Shown one piece after another: positions 46,600 to 59,200 of a DNA stretch of 64,000 bases. This DNA is from Nymphaea colorata. Its lineage: Eukaryota; Streptophyta; Magnoliopsida; Nymphaeales; Nymphaeaceae. Position 1 is the first letter of the stretch. Each line of letters begins with the position of its first letter. Location: contig NC_045143.1 in assembly GCF_008831285.2 (NCBI RefSeq), forward strand, positions 4,473,503 to 4,537,502, written 5' to 3'. Position numbers and translations under genes: made by a program. The notes beneath the pieces are model-generated. The model did not search any database. It had not been told where the DNA came from and was given only the letters and a program-made list of their open reading frames with translations.

Positions 46600-48109
46600 C
46601 ACTTGATGAGATTCATCAGCCATTCTTTTTTCCTTTTCTTCCTTTCTTTTTCCTGTTCACAAGCAAGTTACTTGCCACATCCAATTATTAGGTTTATGTT
46701 GTGTTGGTGAACTTTGCATTTTTGTACTTAGAAGTTGATTGATGCACCTAATAGGTGGGTAGAATGGATGCCAACGTCTATTCGACAGAGGACTCCTCTC
46801 TTCCCTCGCATCCAGATGCCAGGGCTTCTCTGGCTTGCGCATGAAGTAGGCGCCCATGCCTCAACCAGCCGTCTACCAGCCATTGGCCTGAGCCAAGCCT
46901 GTTAGGGCTATCCATTCTGCAGTGATTCCCATTAATGACACAAGCAAACACAGAAAGGTGGGCTGAAACTGTTCACAGTTTCGCCTGCAAATTGGTGAAA
47001 CGGTACCACAGATTGCTGCATCCTTTGATTGCAGTGGTTTATCTTCCTGCATCAAGCAACCTAATGCAGTGGGCACTACTTTTACACCCTTAAGTTTTAC
47101 GGCAGCATAGAAAAAGGCAGAAGTTTACGATCACGAGCGGTATGACCAGATATAAGGCTTCTTAAATCCTCGAGTGGACTGGGCTTGTATCACTTGCTAT
47201 CACGTCTTTGTTCAAATTAATGCCACTTTGATCTTGCTGTTGAAGCATAAAAATCATCCTGATCAGCATCTTACTTGCATCTTGCCAGTATCGGAAGCCT
47301 TGGCCAGGATGGAAACACAGAATCTGTTGGAAGGATACACGTCAAAAACGTCTCATTTACTAACAGCATGAACGGCGTCCGCATCAAGACTTGGCAGGTC
47401 TGCTTATATTTCTTATTAATGGTTAACGGCGCCCTTCTAAAACCAGTGATATATACGCTTATCTTCGCTACCCATCAGCCGTCGGATTCCTCCTGACCAG
47501 TCAGTTATAGCCTTAGTTTTTCCCTTTAGTTAGAAATTATAGTAGGATCAGCTTCAAGTTGGGCACAAAGATAAAAACCTGTCTAAAAGGTAAGCACTTG
47601 GCATATGTAGATGACTACTTTCTTGTCTGTCTGCAATTTTCAGGGTGGATCTGGATTCGTCCGAAACGTCAAGTTCGAGCAGCTGCAGTTTAGGAACACA
47701 GGCAACCCCATAGTCATTGACCAGTACTATTGTCCCCATAGTTCATGTAAGGAACAGGTAGGAGATCTTCTCTTTCAAAACTCAGCTCCTGAACCTACTC
47801 GGTTGTTCCAATATGATTCAAGGAGAAAGCCCAGCATTCCTCCGCTTATTACATATATGTTTGAACTTTGAAATGATTCAGCCCTCAGCAGTGAAGATTA
47901 GCGAAGTGAGCTTCACACAAGCAGTTGGTACGTCCAGCTCTGAAGTCGCCATCAACCTGAACTGCAGCAGGACCGTCGCCTGCACAGGCATCATCTTGGA
48001 GAATGTCCGTTTGAAGTCGGCCGACTCAAGCCGTCCTGTGAAAGCTAACTGCATCAATGCATTTGGAAATACTGACACCGTCAATCCAGTTGTGCCTTGT
48101 TTTGACTAG
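42656..48109 (+). CDS. Polygalacturonase (glycoside hydrolase family 28)
   Basis: Nine exons: 42656-42796, 43026-43160, 43937-44101, 45669-45689, 45802-46009, 46386-46467, 47289-47397, 47644-47757 and 47882-48109, giving 400 aa. Secreted GH28 enzymes hydrolyse the homogalacturonan backbone of pectin in the cell wall. Residues 1-26 form a signal peptide (hydrophobic core FFVVLGFIWLIGACLV), followed by FNVINFGAVGDGKTDDTQ at the mature N-terminus. All four active-site blocks are present: NTDG (202-205), GDDC (224-227), GHG (247-249) and RIKTW (282-286). Exon 4 has only 21 bases and encodes PCSSAPV. Exon 6 ends within a Ser codon, and joining to exon 7 restores GHGVSIGSLG. The protein probably forms the usual right-handed beta-helix. 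Endo or exo action cannot be decided. No N-terminal propeptide is evident. Confidence 0.92.
44184..44202. repeat. (GA)n microsatellite in polygalacturonase intron 3
   Basis: A GA run of about 19 bases, followed downstream (about 44515-44690) by a long pyrimidine-rich tract of CTTTCC and TTTCATT words. A further GA run lies in intron 6 at about 46568-46597. Confidence 0.85.
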
Positions 48110-49862
48110 GACGCTGAAGCCACTCAGCTCCATCAAAGACTGGATCGCCACTTTGAAGCCGCGGGCTGTCTGGATTTCGATGTTGTTCGAAATTCTGATT
48201 TGAGCACGCAACAAATAATGACGAGTCTTTATTTGCCTTTAGCCACCTTATTTTTTATTTCTTTCTGCAATGTCGATATGGGTTATGTATGAACAAAATT
48301 GACCTTCATCAAAATTCTTCCGTCTATTCGAGCAAGAAACTTGTCTTAGTTTATAAAAGGCTGGCTCTTTAACTCGAACACCTGCATAAATTTAACGATA
48401 AAAAAGCAACAGCAAAATGAAACCGAATTTAAAAATGTCAATTAATTGTTACATGGACTCCTACTGGAGTCGTTTGAATTCTCGAGAAGGGTATAATATA
48501 GCTGGTTGGATTAGCAGGTCGATGAAAATCATCTGATTATCAGTTAGATTTTTATTGCTACTATTTCTCTGAACTGCAAATAGTAGATAAGCATTCAGTA
48601 TACAATTCTTTACTTAGGTCCCTAAGCAGTCATGGTTCCCGGAGAAAAAGGATGGCATTGGGCCTACGCGTGAGGACCTCTCAAGAGAGTGGCTTTCAAA
48701 GCTTGGTGATAATTATATGTTTTTTCTATCTACAGCCGTAGACTACAAGGGCTGCAATAAAACTACATATATTTCAAGTTACTCCCCTTCGTAGGTTGCC
48801 GGAGTCATGCATCAGGAGGTTCTCATCTCTCCATATATGGCGGTTTATTAGAACTTATTCCAAAAGAGGATTTTCATACATGGTTTCACCGTGGAATATA
48901 TAAAATAATGCTCCTGAAGATGCACATAAATGCACGGACAAGTATAGATGGGGTTGACCTTAGTTTTTCTGGTCCAACCGACTGCATGAACAATGTAAAA
49001 AACTTGAGAACGAACGAACTATGATGTACAAATATGGTGTTACAAGCCAAAAGATTTCAGAAAGTTGATTTTAATCTTAAAATGTTATATGTTTAACCAA
49101 AAAATGAAGTTTTCCATGTTCACATCCATTATAGAGAACATATGTAAGTACCAATATAATAGGAACGATTGGACCAGCTCGAACATATAACCTGTCACAC
49201 GGGTGCCATCCAGCTCGAACGTACAGCCCTAACTAGTACGCAATACTCGAGAATAGACTCGATCAAGCAGCCGCAAAAGAGACGGGCGAGAAGGGACACG
49301 AATGAAAAGGAAGGAAACGAACGTGACTCAAGTAGCTGGCTGGGCCAGGGGTATCTGAAATCGCACGTAGCTCATCTCCCTTCATTACTGTCGTATCTAA
49401 CTCTTTACTGTAGTACTTTTTAGTTGAAGCGTGCACTGTTTGCCACCCTGCCCACATTAGCATGCCTATGCAGACTAAAAGCCGAGAGAAAGGGGAGATT
49501 GGAGTGGGGTGGGTTCTTTTAATCTCTCGCCCTATCGCTCACCCGACGGAGGAGGAAGTGAGTGAGATATTGGAGATAATCGGGAGCAAGACAAAACGAG
49601 AAACTGTTACACAGTCCACCAAACCGAGTAACAATGCCATACTCTGGAAGCAATTAGTTATCGAAAGAACATTGCTATTCTAATAGAAATTTGAAATTAT
49701 GTATTACAGAAGTTATCGCATCACTAGATCTACCAAAACTCACTCGCCACGACGAACGCAAGCTGAATAGATAATCACCCCGTCCAATATTCAGAAAGGC
49801 ACGCTACAAACCATTCTTCAGCATCACATGCACGGTAAAACCAAGCAAGCACGTCAAACGTC
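48110..49862. other. Intergenic region between convergent polygalacturonase and Alba genes
   Basis: Both neighbouring genes end here, so the flanks are their 3' untranslated regions. The short frames at 49169-49683 have no recognised similarity. No repeat or RNA gene was identified. Confidence 0.5.
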
Positions 49863-51776
49863 CTAACTTTGCTCCTCTCCAGCCAACTCCCTCTCCTCGG
49901 CTGCAGCTGCCATCAACTCGTCAAAATTCTCTGTCTTCCCCAGCATGATCTCAATCTGCATATCAAAATTCAATAGATTCAAGAACCTTAACCTTCAAAA
50001 TTAATTCAGATAACAATCAGCCGCAATGTGGCATACTTTGGCCTTTTGAATTGGGCGTCCTCTTGATTCATCTTTCATGTCAACGGTTGATGTCATGATC
50101 TCTGTATAGATATCGGCAAGCAAAATCAGTAATGGACTTTTTCAGGTCATTCCTTCGTTCAGAAACAAAAAATTAGTAATAAAGTCTCACTCTTTTCTAC
50201 AGCCAGTCCGTTGTTTTTAAGTATCTCTGCCACTGTGACAACAGTTGCAATCGCTGCACATTTGTAAAAAGATCAGTACATGAAACTGAAACCAGAAACA
50301 GCACCGCCAAAAGTAAACATACAGATTGTGATGACATCATGTCAAACGTAGAGGAACACAAACCCAAAACAGCTATCGGTTCATAACAGCACGCTTATTG
50401 TTTCTGACTTGTATAGAGTCAACAGAATACTCGCTGCTCCACTATAGCATGGGGCTAATAAACCTCTTCCCTTGGCCCGAACACCCAGATGCCTTGTGCA
50501 CACTTTTTTTTTTCCTTCCTAGGAACCTTAATAATGGTAGTGCATACCAAATGTTGTAATTGCCGACCTTGAACTGATCAGAATTGGCCAATTTGCTGAT
50601 CCAGATGAATCAGTAGTGAATAGGCCACAAATATATATATATATATATATATCTAACTGGAATAAAAAAAAAATAAAACATTCAAAAAAGTTAGCTACCA
50701 ATTTGATTTGAATATACTGAGCCTGACAACAGCGGCATAAGTGCAATTATGTCCTAGCATCCTGGAAATCATTCCAGTCTGCCCCTTGGAATACCCCAAC
50801 ATTGTAGCTTATGCCAGTCATGACATTTCCTATGTTTTTCAACATCCCTAGGCTAGTCCAAGCTTCTAATCTGCATGACCATAAAATTAATACCATGCAC
50901 TTATACCAAAGAAGTATGCCAATCCGGTTCTATGTGGTAGGGATATTACCAACAATACCTGAAATGGCATAATATTTTAAAAAGATTTTGGCATTTCAAA
51001 TGTTTTTAATTAATCATTTCTAGTAACTAACATAGTTACATATTCAAGTACCAAAATCTATGTTTAACCACTAGAACATTGGTTGTGTCGTGTTATGCAA
51101 AAACTTGCAAAATCACATATACAAATTTGGGTCAAGTCTAGCTCTGTGAGCCACAATATTAATTACTTTGAATTAGGATAAATAAGCTCTCTTACATTCT
51201 CAAAAAAAATTACAGGAACATGTTTACAAGAGAAAATTTTAACTACAATCACATACTTATAGCCCAAGGTTCCTTGACATATATATAACTTTCTTATAGA
51301 TGGTTATTCGACAAAAAATCTCAAAAAGTTTCAGAATGTTTTAACAGATGCGCATCTGCGTACGTGCATGCACATGTGAGTATGGGTTGAAAAATATCAT
51401 CAGTGATACTCTCTAGTACCACAATGTAACATAACCTTTTTTCCAAGTATCTGGCGTATTTGTACATCTAGCCTTGTAGCTATAGTATGTAATGGCACAC
51501 ATACAACAGAATGCATTTTGATTCACCAATTACATTTTGTATTTAACAAATCTAAAAAAACCTCAAATAGGATCAAATTGTTTCAATGAAAAAAATATAT
51601 ATCCCTATATGAGTTACGTAATCCATAACAAAGAAACTCAAGTTCAACTTATCTGTGACCAAATTAATCAATTAAACTGCAGACCTTCAATTTCTTGACA
51701 GATATAAAAATACAGACAAGCAAGTGCTTATACTTGCGTGTTGGAGTGTGTATAGTAATGAATAATAATATTATAT

Positions 51777-51826
<50 letters not shown>

Positions 51827-53597
51827 GTGCCACAATGGAATACCACTGCTCCTGGAGCTAAGCATCAAATTAAAAAATTGAATACTCACACGCAGAAGAT
51901 CCTAACGCTTGAGGCACCAATGACATTCATAGTAAACAAATCACGCAGCAAGATATTAGTAATTTTCCCAAGGTACATCAGGAAAGGACAGAAGTTACAT
52001 TCTCTTCTTGTAATTCAACAATACGTGGAAATGTAAATTCAGTGGGATCCAACTTTTTTGCTCAAGGCATCAAATTTTCCCAGTTTGAACACATCCAAGT
52101 GACTTGCAGAAGAACCACAGAAAACATCTAGAAACACATTCAGTGGAAGACAGGAACTCTAACATGAATATCTCTAAGTCGCAACCAATAGAATTAGAAG
52201 GATTATCACTTTGACAATGGATTTGCATAAATAAGAACCAGTAGTTTATTCATCAGAAAAAACCTAAATCGATTAACATTTTATTCCTTTTTAAAAAAAG
52301 AAATCACTCCCTAAGGAACATTTGTAGGTTCTTCTGTTACGCTTAGTTCAAATGTGCAATTTGAGCCATTTACAATGTTCTACTAAACTAAGCCTGAAAG
52401 ATAGATCAATTGATTTACCATGTAGATATTTCAGTTTGAATAACGATGTATCACCTGAATGTCAAAAGGATAAATTGTTGAAGATCCTCATAATTCCACC
52501 TATTTGATTAACTAAATCTTGGAAAGGAAAGAGTTCAAATAAAAACAAAGAAACCAACACATCTTCAATGAATCAATATTAAATCCACAGTTCTTGCTGG
52601 GTTCTGTCAGATTACATAAACAACAAAGCCGACCTTCTGTCTTCCTATTAAACCAGTGTTATCTGTATCTTATGGAGCCGTAGGTTGGAAAACCCTATAT
52701 GATACAGGCATGATACACAAAATGCATGTATATCGTGCCCATACCAGCTGTATCTTACGATACGGCCTATACAAGCCGTATCTTATGACACAGGCATGAT
52801 ACCAGCTTGAAATAATGAGGATGAAGATAATGCTTATTGTATCAATTGATAATAATCCAAAAACAGTAAAGGGAATGGAAGAGAATGAGACAAGTAGAAA
52901 CTAAGGTTAGAAAGAAATATTAAAAGGAAAAAAATTAAAAAGAACAACACATCACCCACAAAGACTGTTTAATGAGCTATAAGGTTTTCGCAAAACAAGA
53001 GCAGGAGTAGAATGGAAAGCTACTGCACAGAATTCTATCAATGTAGTCCGATCATGAGTTTCGTAACTAATTAAAACTTATGATTTCCAAACAGAAATAC
53101 TGAAAATCATTTACAAGGAACAAATAGATAGCAACATAGGTTAATAGTATCATTACCCATGCCTAGGGCAGAAAGCTCCACTTCGTTATGTTGTTGCATA
53201 TATCTCTGTAACATGAACAAGAATCAATAAAAATGCGCCACATCAACAACTCACCCAACGGAAGGAAATTGACCACGAAAACAACCAAAAAATGGTAAAA
53301 ATTTGATCCACAGGAAGGAAAACCTTAAAAAACATCAATAAGAAACACATTGTCTTCAGGAAACTTCTACCAATTGCCAACTACACCACCACAATGATAA
53401 ACGAAAAGCGAGACTGCAGCATCAGGAACAGGAAAAGCTCCAAAACAAGGTCCGCCCGCAAAAGAGTTGCTCAAAATGGAAAAATGGAACAAGAAGAGAA
53501 GGAACCAAACTCTAGCCCTAAGCCCACCACTTTTCGAAGAAATTTCTTGAACACGCAAGGAACGACAACGAGAACCAAGACTCCGAGTGAAAATCTC

Positions 53598-53639
<42 letters not shown>

Positions 53640-53754
53640 TAGCGAGGTTGACATAGAAAAAGAGGGGCTTCTTGGTGTTGGAGACCTGAATCCTGTTTTT
53701 CTTGTGGGTCTCAGAGATGGTCATGCTGTTCACCGCGTCTGTTATCTCCTCCAT
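49863..53754 (-). CDS. Alba family DNA/RNA-binding protein
   Basis: Five minus-strand exons: 53754-53638, 53205-53157, 50253-50191, 50101-50037 and 49955-49863, giving 128 aa. It is a short plant Alba protein of the ALBA1/ALBA2 type. These bind RNA and nucleic-acid hybrids and have been linked to R-loops and mRNA handling. The Alba fold fills most of the chain: KKNRIQVSNTKKPLFFYVNLAKRYM, then VELSALGMAIATVVTVAEILKNNGLAVEKK, then RPIQKAKIEIMLGKT. A short acidic Ala/Glu-rich tail ends the protein; there is no RGG extension, which separates it from the long Alba subgroup. Intron 2 is about 2.9 kb and holds microsatellites and a GTATC-rich repeat. The exon 1 splice donor reads AAG|GTCTCTCT and runs straight into a CT repeat. 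A telo-box and TATA motif lie upstream. Confidence 0.94.
51786..51821. repeat. (GA)n microsatellite in Alba intron 2
   Basis: An almost uninterrupted GA run of about 36 bases inside the long second intron of the Alba gene. A TA run also occurs in this intron at about 50631-50653. Confidence 0.93.
52655..52805. repeat. GTATC/GATAC-rich repeat in Alba intron 2
   Basis: The words TGTATCTTA, GATACAGGC, CCGTATCTTA and GCATGATAC recur several times in both orientations over about 150 bases. The pattern looks like part of a dispersed repeat with subterminal palindromes; its ends could not be placed. Confidence 0.45.
53603..53636. repeat. (GA)n microsatellite abutting the Alba exon 1 splice donor
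   Basis: A GA run of about 34 bases. On the minus strand it is a CT run that starts at the third base of intron 1, so the donor has CTCT where AAGT would be usual. Confidence 0.93.
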
Positions 53755-53883
53755 TGCTTCGGGCGAGGAAGAAGAAAGAGAAATGGAGAGGCCTACAAGA
53801 ACAGAAGAGAGGAGGAAGGGAGAGAGAACAGAAACAGAGGGCCGATAAGAACAACTTCTGATGAAAAACCACCCTTTCTACGC

Positions 53884-53918
53884 TAGGGTTTCAATTTCCG
53901 GCTCTGTTTTATTTTATA
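53884..53918 (-). promoter_or_regulatory. TATA box and telo-box of the Alba gene
   Basis: On the minus strand TATAAAAT (53918-53911) is followed 19 bases later by the telo-box AAACCCTA (53891-53884), about 130 bases before the ATG. The order and spacing fit a start site near the telo-box, an arrangement common in translation-related plant genes. Confidence 0.65.
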
Positions 53919-56042
53919 CCTCCTTCTTCCCGACCCGATTCACGTTCCAACCCGATTAGATCTGGCTCAAACGGATTGCGGCCCATAACGTTTGGGTCCG
54001 CCTTAAAATCTACACCCGTTTGGGTGAGATTTGATTACATTCAGATTTTGAATCTACAAATCGTTAGCATGTTTTTTTTGCTGATGCGGCAAAAGATTTC
54101 CGTTGACATTTAGAGTTACCTTATCAAAATGAACATATTACTATAAGATTTATGTCCTTTCATTTGCATAATTGTAGATTTCCGAACAGATTTCTTTCTC
54201 GCAATGGGGTTCACATTGGTGGCTGATATATCTCTTTAGCTTGTGTTGCGATAACGATCATAAGTCAGACCTAACATTCACTTTGAAAATTCTCATTTTA
54301 CTGTTTTGCGATGAGGAAAAATCTCGTATCAAATCAGAATAAAGAGGGTCTAATATTTGATTAATCCATCTCAAATCCTAAAAATCTTAAGTAAAAAAGG
54401 CAACCAAATGCTTCATAAATGAACCAGAACACTCCTCTAATCTGAGTTTTGCCCAGACTTGGTTTGGATCGTAGAGGAAATTGTGTTAAGAATAAGTTCT
54501 ACTAGTAAGTTAGTATTTTATGAGTGGGAGATAACCCCATGGCCGGTGAGAGACCAAACCCCTCTTCCCCTCTTTTCATATGCCTCCAAAGTCTAGAGTT
54601 GTTCATATGCCTCCAAAGTCTAGAGTTGTATTAAAGACTCGATGAACTTACAGTTATTAGAGAATAACACCGACAACCCATCAACCTGACCAGCTATGCT
54701 ATGCTTCTTAGGTCAAAAGCTGCCAAGCTAGGCTCCTTCCGGTTTTTATGACAAGGAACCTCCAAGAAGTAGACCACTTGGCGGTCCAAAGTCACGACGT
54801 CTTTCACAACTTCTCACTTGTCATATAGTAATTTCAAGTGTAAATTTATCATCATTAATTTTTCATTGATAGATTTTCTTTTGATAACTAGTGATTTGAT
54901 ATTTAGATGGTATCTACCAAACATATTAACTAGAAAAGCAAGCAGCCAGCTTAAGAGTGCTATGTAAGGCTACATGCATGGGATCAGATGTATATAACTT
55001 TCTGAATGAAGTGAACGTTGGCCATATTTTTACGCTAGATTCGATGAGCTAGAATCTAAAAGCCTGGACGACGCCCTTGAGATCAAACGCAAAATGCAGT
55101 TTAGCAGCAAAAATAATGGGAGAGAAAATGAGTTTTAACTTTCCAAATAATTATCTGGAAAGTGTAGCAAGCTTGTAGCACGATGTTTTGTGAAAACCGT
55201 GTTATGCACATGCAAGATAGAAATTGTAGAGTGGTGGAGCCAAGAATTTGAAATATTATAGACTTTTAGATGATGAGGGACACTCGCATGTAATATACAT
55301 CTATATTTGTAGAAGAGATTTTATCATGCAAAGGGCAACTTTCCTCTAACTTGTATGTGGATCTGCCAATGAATCGTGTACACTTCATCATACATCGGTT
55401 CTCGAACTGTGTTTGTCTCATTAGCAAACCATTTGGAACCACCATAGTTGGAATTGTGTACATAAATCCAAGTGGATTGGTGTTGGAACTTTGATGTTCC
55501 GCAGAGGATCTCTATGCACAGCATTAGCTTGCAACTTAAACCTGCACCAAACCAACAACCCACAACAAAAAAAAATGGGAGAGGAAGGGAGAGAGAAAGA
55601 TGGTGAGTCTAGCGCTTCAAGGAGCCCTCTATAGTCATTAAAAATCACACATCATACAGAGTGAACGTTGGACTTATAAAATAGGCTTCCTTGGATTTCC
55701 TGCATGCCCAGCTGGGCAGTTACAAAGCAAGTGGGTTACAACATTTTCAGTTTTAGTGAGAACTACTGTAAAAAGGTTGTAACTAATTACCATAACACAT
55801 AAAGGGGCCTACTCATATGTTATGAGATTGTAGGTCAGGCACATGGCTACAACCCAACAATTGGTGTAGCTCGTTGTGGCCGCTGTTAGTACAAGGCCAG
55901 TCTCTGATTCGATTCTAGTGGGTATTAAACCTCGATGTAAACTTAAGCAAACAAAGGCCTTAGAGGCATGGGTACCAAGCTTAGAGTTTTATGCCATTCT
56001 CCACTTGATAAGCAACAAAAGGTCGGGGCTCGGATGCAGTCT

Positions 56043-56210
56043 CTTAGGGTCTGTTTGACATTAAAAACATTATACGAGTGTTCCACAAATATGCTTCAAA
56101 ATTGAGAAAGATTCATGAAACTCTTATACAAATGTTTCCTAAATCTACTCATGTTTTAAGGCAGATTCATGGAACACTTACGCGATGTTCTAAATGCCAC
56201 ACAGTTTAAG
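56043..56210. mobile_element. MITE-like element related to 15617-15780
   Basis: The left end CTTAGGGTCTGTTTGACAT and right end ATGCCACACAGTTTAAG form an imperfect inverted pair similar to that of the element at 15617-15780. Both contain CAGATTCATGG internally and have nearly the same length (168 and 164 bp). It encodes nothing. Confidence 0.5.
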
Positions 56211-59200
56211 AACCCCCAAGAAAAAAAAAAGGTTTGGTATGTCTATGGGGAATTTTGTATCTCTTATTAGGTGTCAAAATCAGGGTAACTTTTCATCTCA
56301 GCTGCTAGTGTGGAATGAAGTTGCTAGGAGATGTTCTACTCTTTTAACAATGCAACCCAAAATAATTGTGGATACATCAAAGACTATTAACATCACGAAT
56401 GATATTCTGGAGGGTAAAATTGATCCAGTTGAAGTAGGCACTAAAGTTTTCTGGTTCGTTTTCTATAATCTTGAAAACTTTTTTCCTTTTTTGGGTGGAC
56501 CGATCGAGAGATCGTAACTCGCTCTTGCTGCCTCCTCTTACTGCTTTGAAGTGCAAAATGAAACTTCTAATCTGCGGCGCATTTTTAGCTTTGGATTTAG
56601 TTAGTATAGTTAACAATGGTAGGAGCCTGTCCAATTGCGGCTTGTTCTTCAGAGAAGAAATTCGTCTCCTGATAAAGAACCTATTCTATAAACAAACTAT
56701 TATCCTGGCAAAAAAACAATAGCTATTATGATTCATTTTGGGTTATCTTTTGGTCATTTAGCATATTACATATACACGTAATGGAAGCAGCTCAACCTGT
56801 AGATGCCATCAAAATGACAATCTAATGAAAAAAAAGGCATTTACATAGGTAGTCATGTGCTTAATTTTAAATATATACAATGAGCAACAATATCTTGGAA
56901 AAGTTTACTTTTCTGGTTTTTGGGGTGGGATAATTTTTTGTTCTGTCAAGTGACAAAGTTGCCCACATGTTTGATGAAATTTCTCAGAAAAAGAAAGTGC
57001 TTGACATACTAAATGCAGAAGAAAGTTAACTCAATAAAGAAAGTAGGGAGTACATTGGAACATTAAACTTACCAATAATTGGAGTGAAGAAGCAAATAAT
57101 CTCTAATTAAGTTGTCGATCTGAGTTCTGTAAACCATCTAAAGCACCATGAGAAGATTGTAACGAATTGAATGCTCATTCAGGTAGCTCAACTCTATGGC
57201 CTATAAGACATACTGAATTCGTGAGCAACAAGTTCTCATTTTCTGCAACTTTGGGATTGCTACAACTTGCACCTCCTTTATCTGAACTCAGAACTGGCTT
57301 ATTTAACTTGAAGAAACAGATTTCCTGACCTCAATGAGCTGAAACATTAAAGCTCTATATGAAATTTCTGACTCATAAATCATAATCAACATGATTTGCA
57401 CTAATGCATCGTTTCCGTCACTGTAATTTCAAAGTCCTAAAGATGGGATTCCGAAAATTCAGGCGACTGCGAGCATGTGGACAGGTGGACTCTTGCTGCC
57501 CTCTCGGCATCTAAACTTCGTTTATTGGGTTCACTTTTTTGAATCCCATCTTAGAACCATGCACCCACAACCTTAGGGTGCAGAGGATGGTTGCGCAAGA
57601 AACAAAGAAAATGAAGGAGAAAGAAAAAGTAGGTGACAGAGTAAGAGAGAAAAGGTAGGGCTAGAAAACCAGTGCCAAAATAGGATTGGTTCAACCTGTT
57701 ATACATACGAAATGTTCCTTCATGATGGAGTTCAATTGCATCATCTATTTGGAATGCATTCTGTTCATCATTCTTCTGATATTGCCTCACATGATTAAAA
57801 TCGGCTTGGAACTTGTCCTGTTAGATTTCCTGAGTTTAGGATCAAATAATAATCTGCATTGTAGTGCGTCCAAGTTTCACAATCGAGAAGTCCAATGTGA
57901 AGGCTAATATTAGAAATGGTGGCCTCAAAAACAACAGCGGATCACACTTCATCAGCTGGATTTGGATTTCTGTGGATTATAAATTTCAATCTAGATATCA
58001 AGTTTTTATTATCTCCATGCACGTTCAAGTGGGAAATTTTTTTCTAAGGTCTGGCTAATTATACAAAGTAGGTGTCTATTGGAATATGAAATCGAGGCAG
58101 GCCAAACGGCTTGTCAGATCAGGTCTGTGTCATTCTTTTCTTATATATAGATTAAAATCCCTGACAATATTAGTTCCCTTGAGTTTCCACAAACTCCTTG
58201 TGTTCGTCCTTTATATAATACTGGACATAATAGTTTACAGTTGCTCCTTTAGCGATGGACAGGTTCTCCAGAAGTCACCTACGGTTTCTTGTAAACTCAC
58301 ATATTACTTGGTAGAAATTTGGTTTAACTTTTGGTGGGCTCTTGTGGTCTTCTTGTTGCAATTGTAGAGAGATGAACAGGTGAAGTGTGTAGGTTATGAT
58401 TCTCGATCATCCCCTCCCAAGATAAACAATTCAAATCTATATGGTTCTATGTACATGTGTGGCCATACGACTAAGTACAATAACATGCTTATAAGATATC
58501 ATTATTAGGATCCTCAGCTTGTGATTTTCACAAACAATGACCAAAGCAAGAATGAAATGCTAGATATTTCGGACATAGTGGAAACCGAACACATTTCTAC
58601 ACCAAGAATTTTGCAAAAACTATAGAAGTTTTATAAATAATAACACTCTTAAAGTAATGCTTGATTATCTACATCTAAAGGTTATCCTTCAGGTGAGCAG
58701 GAGGACACCCGCGGTCCTCTCTATTCCCTCTACCTTCAAAGTCATAGACAACATTAGATGGTATACTCGCCAACTGTACTATCATGATCCCACTTTTCAT
58801 GGTCTAGGGGACTAGCATCTACGAGAATCAAACATGCAATGCACTTTCTACATGCCCACCTGCTAGACCAGCTATGCTACGTCCCTTGAAGCATGTAAAA
58901 GTCATACTGACCTCAGTAAAGCCAATAAAAAAGTGATATAGCTTTTTAACATTGAAATGAAGTAAAGAAAGTTGGAAGAGAATATGTCTCACTTATTTCA
59001 CTTAGTTTGACACACTCATGAAGCACTATAAGTGCAACCAAATGTGCATTAACTGTGTGTTTTGTACATAAAAATTATGTCATTAACATGTTTTCCTTTT
59101 CTACATGTTATTTAATTTGGTGTGCCTGTACGTGCGGAAGAGCAGGTAGCAAACATACCTTCATATAGAATTTCATGGGTTGTCGATTCAGTGAAGACAA

